Assembly (NCBI GenBank): GCA_900544995.1
Contig: UQXC01000071.1
Span: 1-8,794 of the forward strand
From: an uncultured Collinsella sp.
GTDB taxonomy: Bacteria; Actinomycetota; Coriobacteriia; Coriobacteriales; Coriobacteriaceae
Direction: 5' to 3'
DNA length: 8,794 nt
Made by a program: the position numbers and the translations under genes. Numbering within the stretch: position 1 is the first letter of the stretch; each line of letters begins with the position of its first letter. A model generated the notes under the pieces. It was not told the origin of the DNA. It ran no database searches and saw only the letters and a program-made list of their open reading frames with translations. This document shows positions 1 through 7,431 of the stretch, in pieces.

Positions 1-3000
1 CGCTTCGTCGCCTTGAGCGTTACCGAGGTCTCCTTCGGGCGGTACGTGTTCGTGATCACCGCAATCTGATCGTCGATCACCTGAGATGTGGCGGTGCCAT
101 CATCCTTATAGATCTGCTCCATTTTGACGACTGGCTCGGTCAGATTTCCCTTGCCGTCATCCTTCACCGTTACGGTCACTTTGTATTCGGCGCTGGAGTA
201 GCTGACACCGCCCAGCCAACTGGGATCGCTCTTGGCGGGCGTAGTCTCGGCAATGTAGTAGGTGTACTTGCCAGGCTTCTCATACTTAATCTCTCCGAAG
301 CTAAATTCTTCGGCGCTCGTAACGGTCTTCTCGACCTGCTTCATGCCGGCCACGGGCGCTGCCGTGGCACCATCAGGCATCGGCGTTCCATCGGCGGCGC
401 GCAGGCAAAGCTCGAAGCTGTCGGCGCTAGTCCACTCACGGCCGGTGAACTTCTTCTTCGCCTTGATGCCTGTGAGCGTCACCGAAGACTTCACGCTGTA
501 GCTGTTGGTGAACACCAGCTTGTTGTCTTTGGCCACCGTGCCGTCGGAATTCTGCGGGGCAATCCTGCCCGAGATGCTATCGCCTTCTTCAGTCAGATTC
601 TTGTCACCCTGCTTGCGGCCGGTCAGCTTATAGCCCGCGGGCATCTTGTCTGCGCCGGTCAGCTCCTGCACCGCGTACTGGTCACCCTCGGCGAGACCGT
701 ACACGCGGATCGTCTGGTCGGCCGTGATGGTCTGCTCGCGGCCGTTCTCGAGGTCGAACATTTTGCCGACCTGCTTCTCGCTTGCGGCCCCCGCGTTCTC
801 AAACACTGCGGCCTTGTACGTCTTCCCCGCCGTCGTGGGCACGGTGAACTTGAAGGTGAACTTCGCGTCCTTATTGCCCGTCAGTCCCTTCGGCACCACG
901 ACATGCTTGGTCACTTCGAGGCTCGCCTCGCGCTTGTTAGCCACGCGCACACAGGTGGCACCCGTGAACAGGGCATTCAGGTTCATGTCGCCCAGATTGG
1001 CACGGGCACCTTTCGACGTGGTCCCCTTGGGCCGCTCGTCCTGGGTGATACCCATACGTATCCAGCCCGTCTCGGTCTCCAGGCGGTAGGGTTTGCCCTC
1101 CTCGGTGGGCCCATACTGGTAGATACGTCCGTTGGCGCCGTACTTGAGGTGCACCGTGTCGCCGGCACCGGCGGGATCGACATTGCTCCACGAAAGATTA
1201 CCGTGATTATCTTTCACGCCATCCGATGTCTGCCGCATACCCTTGATCCACGTAAGCGTGTTGTCGATGTCGCCCTCTGCGCCAAACTGGCCCAGACTCT
1301 TCATGAGCGCGCCCGGGCCCACGAACGTCGAAACGCCGTCATCGTCCGTACCAGCATCGGCATGGACGCCGTAATCGTCCACAATCACCTTGGTGAGCGT
1401 GTCGTTAAGCAGGAAGCCCTTGGGAGCCGAGACCTCCTTTAGGAAGTAAGTTCCATTCACGAGCGGCATGTTACCGGCGCTTGTATTCGGGAATATGCCC
1501 GCACCTTCGAGCGGGACCGGGTTGCCGACCGACCCCGTCGTCAGGGTGTCGTAGGGGGTCTGCTCGCCCTTGAGCACGACCTTGCCGTTCGCGTCTGTTG
1601 TCACCTGATCGGCCGTGTACAGGCCGAACTTCGCGCCGTCTACGGGGTTGCCCTCGGTATCGGTCTTCTGCACGAACAGGCGATTCTGGATGTTCGTGAC
1701 GAGCAAGCGCGTGGCGAACTGTCGCTTGAAGTTCGTGCCGTCTGCGATGTCGTCGCTGTACACGTGGACGGTGTTCTCGGGCGTCGCGTCGCCGATCGAG
1801 CTCGCCGTTGTGTGGTAGATGGCCACCGTGTACTCGGCATCCTTGCGGGCATCACCGCTCAGCAGGTAGTAGTACTTGGAGATGTCACCGGGCAGATTTT
1901 GAATCTCTACCTGGTACTGGCCGCTTGTGTTGAGCGTGAAGGCGTGCAGGTCCTTCTTCGCCGCCTCGATAGCACCAGTCATGTCCGGCTCCTTGGCGAG
2001 GGTGTATCCCGCTCCCGTCGATGGGTCGCCCGACACGGCGTACCAATTGCTCGGATCTTTGATACCTGTGCCTGCGCTTTTGTCGCGCTTGAGCACCACA
2101 GCGAACAGTATGCCGGAGTCCAGATTGACGGTCTTGTCGGACTTCGTCAGGTTATTATTTGCCTTGTACACGGTCAACGGCGCGGTGATGGTCTCCTTCG
2201 CGGCGGCGAACGCACCGGTCTTCCACACGACGCTGCCCGCATCCATACCGCCGCGGTTGATGATGACGCCGCCCGCGCCGTTCTCAGCGCTCGCGGGCAC
2301 GTACTCGAGCTGCATGCTGCCACCCGTCGCCGTGAGACTCGAGCGGTATCCCTCGGGCACGTGCGTCTCCTTCAGGAGGTAGTACTTGTTGTCGTGATTC
2401 TTGTTGTAGAGATCGTCGAAGTTGATGACGCCGTTGTCATCGTCGTTCGTGAGCGTTAGGTGGCCGGCCTCGTCCGTGGTGCCAGAGCCGAGAAGCGCGT
2501 TCTCGTTATTGGTCGTATCTGTAAATTTCCCGTCTGTTTTGTACAGCGCGAACTCGGCACCCTGTACGAACTTGCCGTCCTGGTCGAACTTGATGATGTC
2601 GGACTCGGGCACCGTCACGAGGTTGAACTTGAGCTCCATGTTGGAGTCGGTAGCGCCGCGCTCCAGGTAGAAGAACTTGAGGGTGTGGTTGGTGTCGTCG
2701 GCGAAGGTGTTGTCGGCAAATCCCGAAATGTCCTTATTCGCCTCTCGGTACTTGTTCTTCAGCGTGCCGTTGTACCTGTCGTTTACCTTAATGTCGCCCG
2801 TATGAAAGTTGATGCTCAGACTCGCGCGGTTGTGAATACCGCCGATATCACCCACGAGGACATCATCGATGAACACCCAGACGTCATCATCGCCGGCGAA
2901 CTCGAAGGTCATGTCATTATTATTGTTCGTCAGGCCGCCCTTGGGCTGCACGAATCGCGTGGACATTGAGAGACCGAAGTGGTGGTTGACGGGTTTGCCG

Positions 3001-3791
3001 CCGTTGTAGCGCGAATCACCGGTGTTGTCTGCCTTGATGCCGGTTTGGACGAGCTGGCCGTTTTCCTCTTTGAACACCTTGTCTGCCGCGTCGAACGGGA
3101 AGAACTGACCCTGGTGGGACGAATCGCCCACTTTGCCAATGCCCCAGGTGTTATAGATGTCGAAGGCATTCTTGTCAGCGTTGTAGGCTGCGTAGTTTTC
3201 GGAGCTGTCATAGACGTAGTAGCCGCCCTGAACCTTGAGGAGGCCCGTCACGCCAAAATGGGACGTCTTGCCGGTCTGGGCAGAGGAATCGAACAGGTAG
3301 CGGAGGGACTCGTCGCCCAAGGCTTTGGAAAGCTTCGGGTAGCCGTCTGAAAGCGTGTTGTTGACGATGCCGGGCCGCGGGCTCGTGCCGCCCGTCCATT
3401 GGTTGAGCGGCCAATCACCCTTGCCGTCGTTAAACTGGAACTTGTGGCCTGCGTTGACGCCGCCGCTGCCGGAAACCGACAGATGGTCATCGGGATTCAC
3501 CCAGTAATCAAACAGGTTGATCGTCGTCCCCGAGGGCGAGGTCGTCGGAACCGTGTGGTCGGAGATCGCCGCCTCGGCACGAAGCGGCAGGAAGAAGCTC
3601 GCCGTCAGCGCGACGGCGAGGGCCAGAACAATCGCATATGGCGAGGCCGGGCGCAGCCCACGACGACGGCCATAAGACATGACGGACCACCGCTCGCGCG
3701 GCCGGTGTTCACCAGGAAGTTCCCTGCTTAGACACCCCCCCCCGGTAGCATTATTCACGAGTCGAGACGTCGTCTCTCTGAGCTCCTGCAT
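1..3791 (-). CDS. Large secreted fibro-slime / SpaA / FctA-domain adhesin, 3' end outside the window
   Basis: This is a surface protein with over 1,260 residues visible, and it stays open through the window edge. Residues 1-37 form a hydrophilic leader with Gly17-19 encoded by a G9 run. Residues 38-75 look like a signal peptide: RRR, a hydrophobic stretch near 53-68, then AEA. A fibro-slime domain covers about 90-385 (DDDVWVFIDDVL from 301, DIGGIH, later FFYLERG with Glu377). SpaA/CnaB-like folds follow at about 395-485 (Glu475 in KETHVPEGY) and 700-815 (Lys709, Glu786 in KEVSAPKGF). Residues 955-1097 resemble a DUF7601/DUF5979-type repeat ending FTNSY. Residues 1105-1250 resemble a Spy0128/FctA isopeptide domain (Lys1112-1114, Asn1248 in ITNTY). 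I chose ATG 3791 because GGGGAGG lies 5 nt upstream. The in-frame ATG at 3680 (MSYGRRR) has only a weak site but begins a compact signal peptide. A cell-wall sorting signal is expected past the edge but is not seen. The role in attachment is inferred from the domains. Confidence 0.88.
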   Translation of the reverse strand, partial: MQELRETTSRLVNNATGGGCLSRELPGEHRPRERWSVMSYGRRRGLRPASPYAIVLALAVALTASFFLPLRAEAAISDHTVPTTSPSGTTINLFDYWVNPDDHLSVSGSGGVNAGHKFQFNDGKGDWPLNQWTGGTSPRPGIVNNTLSDGYPKLSKALGDESLRYLFDSSAQTGKTSHFGVTGLLKVQGGYYVYDSSENYAAYNADKNAFDIYNTWGIGKVGDSSHQGQFFPFDAADKVFKEENGQLVQTGIKADNTGDSRYNGGKPVNHHFGLSMSTRFVQPKGGLTNNNNDMTFEFAGDDDVWVFIDDVLVGDIGGIHNRASLSINFHTGDIKVNDRYNGTLKNKYREANKDISGFADNTFADDTNHTLKFFYLERGATDSNMELKFNLVTVPESDIIKFDQDGKFVQGAEFALYKTDGKFTDTTNNENALLGSGTTDEAGHLTLTNDDDNGVINFDDLYNKNHDNKYYLLKETHVPEGYRSSLTATGGSMQLEYVPASAENGAGGVIINRGGMDAGSVVWKTGAFAAAKETITAPLTVYKANNNLTKSDKTVNLDSGILFAVVLKRDKSAGTGIKDPSNWYAVSGDPSTGAGYTLAKEPDMTGAIEAAKKDLHAFTLNTSGQYQVEIQNLPGDISKYYYLLSGDARKDAEYTVAIYHTTASSIGDATPENTVHVYSDDIADGTNFKRQFATRLLVTNIQNRLFVQKTDTEGNPVDGAKFGLYTADQVTTDANGKVVLKGEQTPYDTLTTGSVGNPVPLEGAGIFPNTSAGNMPLVNGTYFLKEVSAPKGFLLNDTLTKVIVDDYGVHADAGTDDDGVSTFVGPGALMKSLGQFGAEGDIDNTLTWIKGMRQTSDGVKDNHGNLSWSNVDPAGAGDTVHLKYGANGRIYQYGPTEEGKPYRLETETGWIRMGITQDERPKGTTSKGARANLGDMNLNALFTGATCVRVANKREASLEVTKHVVVPKGLTGNKDAKFTFKFTVPTTAGKTYKAAVFENAGAASEKQVGKMFDLENGREQTITADQTIRVYGLAEGDQYAVQELTGADKMPAGYKLTGRKQGDKNLTEEGDSISGRIAPQNSDGTVAKDNKLVFTNSYSVKSSVTLTGIKAKKKFTGREWTSADSFELCLRAADGTPMPDGATAAPVAGMKQVEKTVTSAEEFSFGEIKYEKPGKYTYYIAETTPAKSDPSWLGGVSYSSAEYKVTVTVKDDGKGNLTEPVVKMEQIYKDDGTATSQVIDDQIAVITNTYRPKETSVTLKATK
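3735..3743 (-). repeat. G9 homopolymer near the 5' end of the adhesin gene (candidate phase-variation tract)
   Basis: Nine C on the plus strand read as nine G in the coding strand, forming GGG GGG GGG for residues 17-19 when translation begins at 3791. At this length the frame is open into the signal peptide. With eight G the frame reads GGG GGG GGT GTC TAA and stops at 3730-3728. With ten G it stops at the TGA at 3711-3709. This is the usual layout of a translational on/off switch. Switching is inferred and has not been observed here. The ATG at 3680 could allow leaky expression in the off state. Confidence 0.65.
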
Positions 3792-3977
3792 AATTTCCTC
3801 CCCAGTCACACGGCGACCTGCCCGGGTGCTCCCCGGGGGCCGAGGCAGTCTGGCACATGCCCGCAGTCGTTCAAGGAATACCAACCCCAGCATATGTCTC
3901 TTAAGATATCTTAGTCTTATTCTATGACAGTTTTCGTCTCATTACCGATGAAATCGGCTCAGCCCCTTTGTCGCATT
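3792..3977 (-). promoter_or_regulatory. Intergenic leader between the M20 peptidase gene and the adhesin gene
   Basis: This 186-bp spacer should hold the adhesin promoter and the end of the peptidase transcript. A 12-bp perfect palindrome, TAAGATATCTTA, sits at 3902-3913. A weak promoter candidate on the minus strand is CTGTCA (3930-3925) with TATCTT (3908-3903), 16 bp apart. Just upstream of the ribosome site, two alternative foldings compete. One is a CCCGGG pair (3821-3826 with 3832-3837) and the other is CTGCC with GGCAG (3818-3822 with 3844-3848). A short CCGAT/ATCGG hairpin (3945-3957) follows the peptidase stop but has no U run, so it is a poor terminator. The promoter call is weak, while the repeats are seen directly. 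Confidence 0.4.
3797..3803 (-). promoter_or_regulatory. Ribosome binding site that decides the adhesin start
   Basis: The coding strand reads GGGGAGG, then AAATT, then ATG at 3791. This is a near-ideal Shine-Dalgarno match at ordinary spacing. The alternative ATG at 3680 is preceded only by GCGGTGGTCCGTC, which is a poor site. This contrast is the main reason for placing the start upstream of the G9 run. Confidence 0.7.
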
Positions 3978-5393
3978 CTAGAGCGTGTGGAGCAGGGCGA
4001 TGAGAAAGCGGATGCCCTGGAGGTAGGCGCGGCGGGTGATGCGCTCGTTGGTGCCGTGGACGCCGCGATCACACTCGTCGTCATCAGCCACAAAGGCCGA
4101 GAAGCGAATGCACTCAGGGCAAATGTGCTGGTAGTTGGCAGCGTCGGTCGCACCGATCACGGTCGAGGGCACAATTGCCACTGGCTCGAATGATCCATTT
4201 TCCTCCGTCCCCTTTGGATCACGGAAATAGCGGGCGGCGATGGAGCGAACCGCCTCGAGGCCGGGGCCACCGATGCGCAGGGACGGCGAGGGTTCGGAGC
4301 TGCCGGGGCCTAGCTCCACTTCGACACGACCGGCAAGGTCCGCCCCGGCAACCGCCTCACGGCAGCGCGCCACAACGTCGGCCACGCTCGTGCCCTCGAG
4401 CATGCGGAAGTTGATGTTGGCCCACATATCCTGCGGCATTACGTTGGCGCCGGTGCTGCCACCCTCGATCTGCGTGGGTGCGCAGGTGGTCGTCACCAGC
4501 GGATAGAGCTTCTTGCTGGCGAGGCAATCGCGGACAATGGCGCCCCCGTTGGCGGCAATTTCATCCGCCGTGTAGAGCCCCAGCTCGACGAGCTGGGCGG
4601 CAAGCAAGTCGGTCACGCGCGTCGGCCACTCGATATCGCAGATTGCGGTGATGGCACGGCTGAGCACCTCGAGCGACGTGCCGCCGTAGGGGTTAGAAGA
4701 ATGTCCACCCTCACTCTTCGTCTTGAGCACGATATCGGCATAGCCCTTCTCCGCGAGGTCGGCGTGCATGAGCCAACCCTCGCCCGCGCTGTACTCGGCA
4801 TCCGAAACGATGCGGTAGTCGCCCTCGTCGATCAGGAACTCGAGCTCAACACCGCGCTCCTCGAGCGCGCGGCCGATGGCGCCTGCGCCGTACTGCGTCG
4901 TCTCCTCGTCCTGGCCAAAGGCCAGGAGCAGCGTGCGCTCGTGCTGCCAACCGTGCGCCAGCGCATACTCGACAGCCTCGAGAATGCCTGCGACCTGGTC
5001 CTTCATGTCGATCGCGCCGCGGCCCCAGATGTAGGTGTCGTCCACGTGCCCGCTAAAGGGGGCGTGCGTCCAGTCGGCCTCGGTACCCGGCACCACGGGA
5101 ACCACATCCATGTGACCCATGAGCATAACGGGTTTGAGTGCGGGGTCGGAGCCGGAAAGCGTCACCAGCAACGAATGGTCGATAAGCTCGACCTCGCCCG
5201 CCGCAAATACATGCGGCCAGGCCTGCTGCATATAGGCGCGCAGGTCGTCGAAGGGCCGCCAGTCCACCGCCTCGGCATCCATGCTCGAGATAGTCGGAAA
5301 CGACAGCACACGGCCCAAGCGCTCGCACGCGCCTGCCTCGTCTATATCGGCAAAATCGTCCTCATGCGCAAAGAAGCGCCAAACCTCGGCCAT
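3978..5393 (-). CDS. M20 family zinc metallopeptidase (carboxypeptidase S / PM20D1-like)
   Basis: The 471-residue product is probably a cytoplasmic hydrolase of C-terminal peptide or N-acyl amino acid bonds, since no signal peptide is present. All M20 metal and catalytic positions are visible. They are His94 and Asp96 in GHMDVVPV, Asp129 in GRGAIDMKD, catalytic Glu163 with metal ligand Glu164 in GQDEET, Asp189 in LIDEGD, and His446 in GVHGTNERI. His231 in GGHSSNP lies in the lid/dimer domain. The W-x6-FSG and YIWGRGAID stretches and the overall length fit the carboxypeptidase S/PM20D1 branch better than ArgE or DapE. I chose the ATG at 5393 because AAAGGA lies just upstream. An in-frame ATG at 5447 would add 18 residues encoded by the intergenic hairpin and is unlikely. 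It follows the transporter genes by 72 bp in the same direction, suggesting it processes what they import. Exact substrate is unknown. Confidence 0.92.
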   Translation of the reverse strand: MAEVWRFFAHEDDFADIDEAGACERLGRVLSFPTISSMDAEAVDWRPFDDLRAYMQQAWPHVFAAGEVELIDHSLLVTLSGSDPALKPVMLMGHMDVVPVVPGTEADWTHAPFSGHVDDTYIWGRGAIDMKDQVAGILEAVEYALAHGWQHERTLLLAFGQDEETTQYGAGAIGRALEERGVELEFLIDEGDYRIVSDAEYSAGEGWLMHADLAEKGYADIVLKTKSEGGHSSNPYGGTSLEVLSRAITAICDIEWPTRVTDLLAAQLVELGLYTADEIAANGGAIVRDCLASKKLYPLVTTTCAPTQIEGGSTGANVMPQDMWANINFRMLEGTSVADVVARCREAVAGADLAGRVEVELGPGSSEPSPSLRIGGPGLEAVRSIAARYFRDPKGTEENGSFEPVAIVPSTVIGATDAANYQHICPECIRFSAFVADDDECDRGVHGTNERITRRAYLQGIRFLIALLHTL

Positions 5394-5417
5394 GACATCC
5401 TTTCGATTGTGATGACG

Positions 5418-5442
5418 AGGGCCGCCCCACCGGAGCGGCCCT
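5418..5442 (-). other. Strong hairpin between the ATPase and peptidase genes
   Basis: AGGGCCGC (5418-5425) and GCGGCCCT (5435-5442) are perfect inverted arms around a 9-nt loop. Neither strand carries a U run after the stem, so it does not look like a full intrinsic terminator. In the minus-strand transcript it would fold between the ATPase stop and the peptidase ribosome site. It may act as a 3' stabilising stem, a processing point or a partial terminator that lowers peptidase expression relative to the transporter. Confidence 0.5.
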
Positions 5443-5465
5443 GCCACATAAGCGTTTGCGGTCGG

Positions 5466-6251
5466 TTATTTGTCCTCGAGATAACGCGAGAGGAACTCGC
5501 GGGTGCGCTGGTGCTTGGGGTTGCCGAAGAGCTCGGCCGGCGCGGCGTCCTCGAGGACCACGCCCTTATCCATAAAGACCACGCGGTCGGACACCGTACG
5601 GGCAAAGGCCATCTCATGCGTGACGACGACCATGGTCATGCCGTCGGCCGCGAGCTTGCGCATGACCTCGAGCACCTCGCCCACGATCTCGGGGTCGAGT
5701 GCGGAGGTCGGCTCGTCGAACAGCATGATCTGCGGATTCATGCATAGGGCGCGCGCGATGGCCACGCGCTGCTTTTGGCCACCGGACAGGCGACCCACAG
5801 CGGCGTGCGCGAACTTTTCGAGCCCCACACTCGTCAGATGCTCCATCGCGACCTTTTCAGCCTCGGCCTTGCTCATCTTTTTGAGCGTGACGGGCGCGAG
5901 CGTGCAGTTGTCGAGCACGTCCATGTTGTTGAACAGGTTAAAGCCCTGGAACACCATGCCGATGTCCTCGCGGAGTTTATTGATATTGCAGCGCTCGGCC
6001 GTAAGGTCCTGGCCGTGGAACCAGATGTGGCCCGCGTCCGGGGTCTCGAGCAGGTTGAGACAGCGCAGGAAGGTCGACTTGCCCGAGCCCGAAGCGCCGA
6101 TAATGGTGACGACCTCGCCGGGGTTAACGGACAGGTCGATGCCCTTGAGCACCTCGAGCGAGCCGAAGCTCTTGCGCAGGCCCTCGACGCGGATGAGCGG
6201 CTCTTTAGTTTGTGCGGCGGCCGCAACGCCGGTAGTGGCGGTATCTGCCAT
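5466..6251 (-). CDS. Amino acid ABC transporter ATP-binding protein (GlnQ/HisP type)
   Basis: This 261-residue cytoplasmic ATPase powers the permease encoded just upstream. All nucleotide-binding motifs are intact. Walker A is GASGSGKS (52-59), the Q-loop Gln is 102 in GMVFQGFN, and the signature is LSGGQ (155-159). Walker B is IMLFDEP with Asp179 and Glu180, the D-loop is SALD, and the switch His is 212 in VVVTHEM. The set matches the polar amino acid uptake subfamily. The chosen ATG at 6251 has GAGGAGA about 6 nt upstream. An in-frame ATG at 6326 would overlap the permease gene and is rejected. The first 17 residues are a low-complexity Ala/Thr-rich tail before the ABC core. The gap to the permease stop is 22 bp, consistent with one transcript. 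Substrate cannot be read from the ATPase. Confidence 0.95.
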   Translation of the reverse strand: MADTATTGVAAAAQTKEPLIRVEGLRKSFGSLEVLKGIDLSVNPGEVVTIIGASGSGKSTFLRCLNLLETPDAGHIWFHGQDLTAERCNINKLREDIGMVFQGFNLFNNMDVLDNCTLAPVTLKKMSKAEAEKVAMEHLTSVGLEKFAHAAVGRLSGGQKQRVAIARALCMNPQIMLFDEPTSALDPEIVGEVLEVMRKLAADGMTMVVVTHEMAFARTVSDRVVFMDKGVVLEDAAPAELFGNPKHQRTREFLSRYLEDK

Positions 6252-6273
6252 GATGATTCTCCTCGTCTTGAGC

Positions 6274-7422
6274 CTAGTTGGAGCTGGGCAGCGTTGCCGG
6301 GGCCTCGGCGCCGAGTTTTTTGCCAAAGGCTTCGAGCAGGCGGCTCGCCACGAGCGTCAGGATCAGGTAGACCACGAGCGCCACGCAGTAGACCTCCATC
6401 TGGCGGTAGTACACGCCGGCGACGGTGGTGGTGGCGTACATGAGGTCGAACACGCCGATGACCGAAAGCACCGACGAATCCTTGATGTTGATGATGAGCT
6501 CGTTGGTGAGCGCCGGAATCGCGTTTTTAATGCCCTGGGGGAACACGACCTTGCGCATGGCCTGCCACTGCGACAGACCCAGCGAGCGCGCCGCCTCGGC
6601 CTGGCCGGGATCGATGGACTCGATACCGCCGCGCAGGACCTCCATCATGTAGGCGGTGGAGTTGAGCGAGATGGTGACGAGACCGGCGGTGAAGGTACTC
6701 CAAATCTGGTTGGCCTGGGCGGTCTCGAAGCCCATGCCGCGCAAAACGGTGAAGCCCGCGTAATAGATGAGCAGGCCCTGGACCATCATGGGCGTGCCGC
6801 GCACGATGGTGGAGTAGACAGTCGCAAAGCCGCGGCCGATGCTCTTAAAGAAGCGCACCAGGTCGTTGTCCACGCGATCGAAGGTCTGAATACGCAGGAA
6901 CACAAAGAGCAGCGCCAGGAAAAAGGCGATGACGGTACCGAAGGTCGCAAGTGCGATGGTGATCTCGATGCCGCGGATAAAGAAGTCGCCGCTCTTGTAG
7001 GTCATGTAGACCAGGCTCGACAAAAAGTCGCTGGGGTTGGAGTCCGAGACAATGCTCACCTGCACCAGGTCGATAAATGACATGACGCAGCGGTCCACGA
7101 AAAAGATCGCCGCGATGGCGACCACGACGTAGCTGCCTAAGCGTGCGCCACGACGGAAACGCTCGGATGCGAACGGCGACGCCTCGCGATAGTCGTTCCA
7201 GTGCATGAGCTTGGTGACCAGCGCCGCCGCCGACACGACGAGCCAGGCCCAAAGAATTGCCCAAAGGCAATCCTGGAAGATACCGGTGGGGGCTAAGAAG
7301 CTCAGTGGTGTGGGATTGCGTTGGCTAAACGCCAGGCCGAGCGCCGCGACAACGCTCGTGCCCAGGTACACATAACGGTGGTCGGCCTTGATAAAGGAGG
7401 CCAGACGATTGATGGTTTTCAT
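6274..7422 (-). CDS. Amino acid ABC transporter permease (HisM type) with extra N-terminal membrane region
   Basis: The 382-residue integral membrane protein forms the channel of the importer. The conserved inner-membrane permease domain begins near residue 145 and contains the EAA loop that contacts the ATPase (EAARSLGLSQWQAMRK from 276), followed by INIKDSSVLSVIG. Typical HisM/GlnP proteins have about 220 residues. Here about 145 further residues precede the domain, with three hydrophobic stretches near 16-33, 40-73 and 95-119. Only one permease gene is visible, so it probably works as a homodimer. The start at 7422 has GGGAGG four nt upstream, overlapping the stop region of the binding-protein gene 9 bp away, which suggests translational coupling. 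The role of the N-terminal region is not known to me; it might anchor or help dimerisation. Confidence 0.93.
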   Translation of the reverse strand: MKTINRLASFIKADHRYVYLGTSVVAALGLAFSQRNPTPLSFLAPTGIFQDCLWAILWAWLVVSAAALVTKLMHWNDYREASPFASERFRRGARLGSYVVVAIAAIFFVDRCVMSFIDLVQVSIVSDSNPSDFLSSLVYMTYKSGDFFIRGIEITIALATFGTVIAFFLALLFVFLRIQTFDRVDNDLVRFFKSIGRGFATVYSTIVRGTPMMVQGLLIYYAGFTVLRGMGFETAQANQIWSTFTAGLVTISLNSTAYMMEVLRGGIESIDPGQAEAARSLGLSQWQAMRKVVFPQGIKNAIPALTNELIINIKDSSVLSVIGVFDLMYATTTVAGVYYRQMEVYCVALVVYLILTLVASRLLEAFGKKLGAEAPATLPSSN

Positions 7423-7431
7423 GCTGCCTCC

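Noticed and set aside
1764..3350. Plus-strand open frames across the adhesin gene
   Set aside because: They are antisense shadows of the minus-strand adhesin, whose translation shows clear fibro-slime and isopeptide-type motifs.
6252..6326. Extension of the ATPase to ATG 6326
   Set aside because: It would overlap the permease C-terminus by more than 50 bp, while the ATG at 6251 has a GAGGAGA site.
4701..7080. Long plus-strand open frames (4701-5747, 5503-7080) antisense to the peptidase and transporter genes
   Set aside because: They mirror the codon bias of strong minus-strand genes with intact family motifs, have low-complexity His/Arg/Ala-rich translations and show no recognisable domain.
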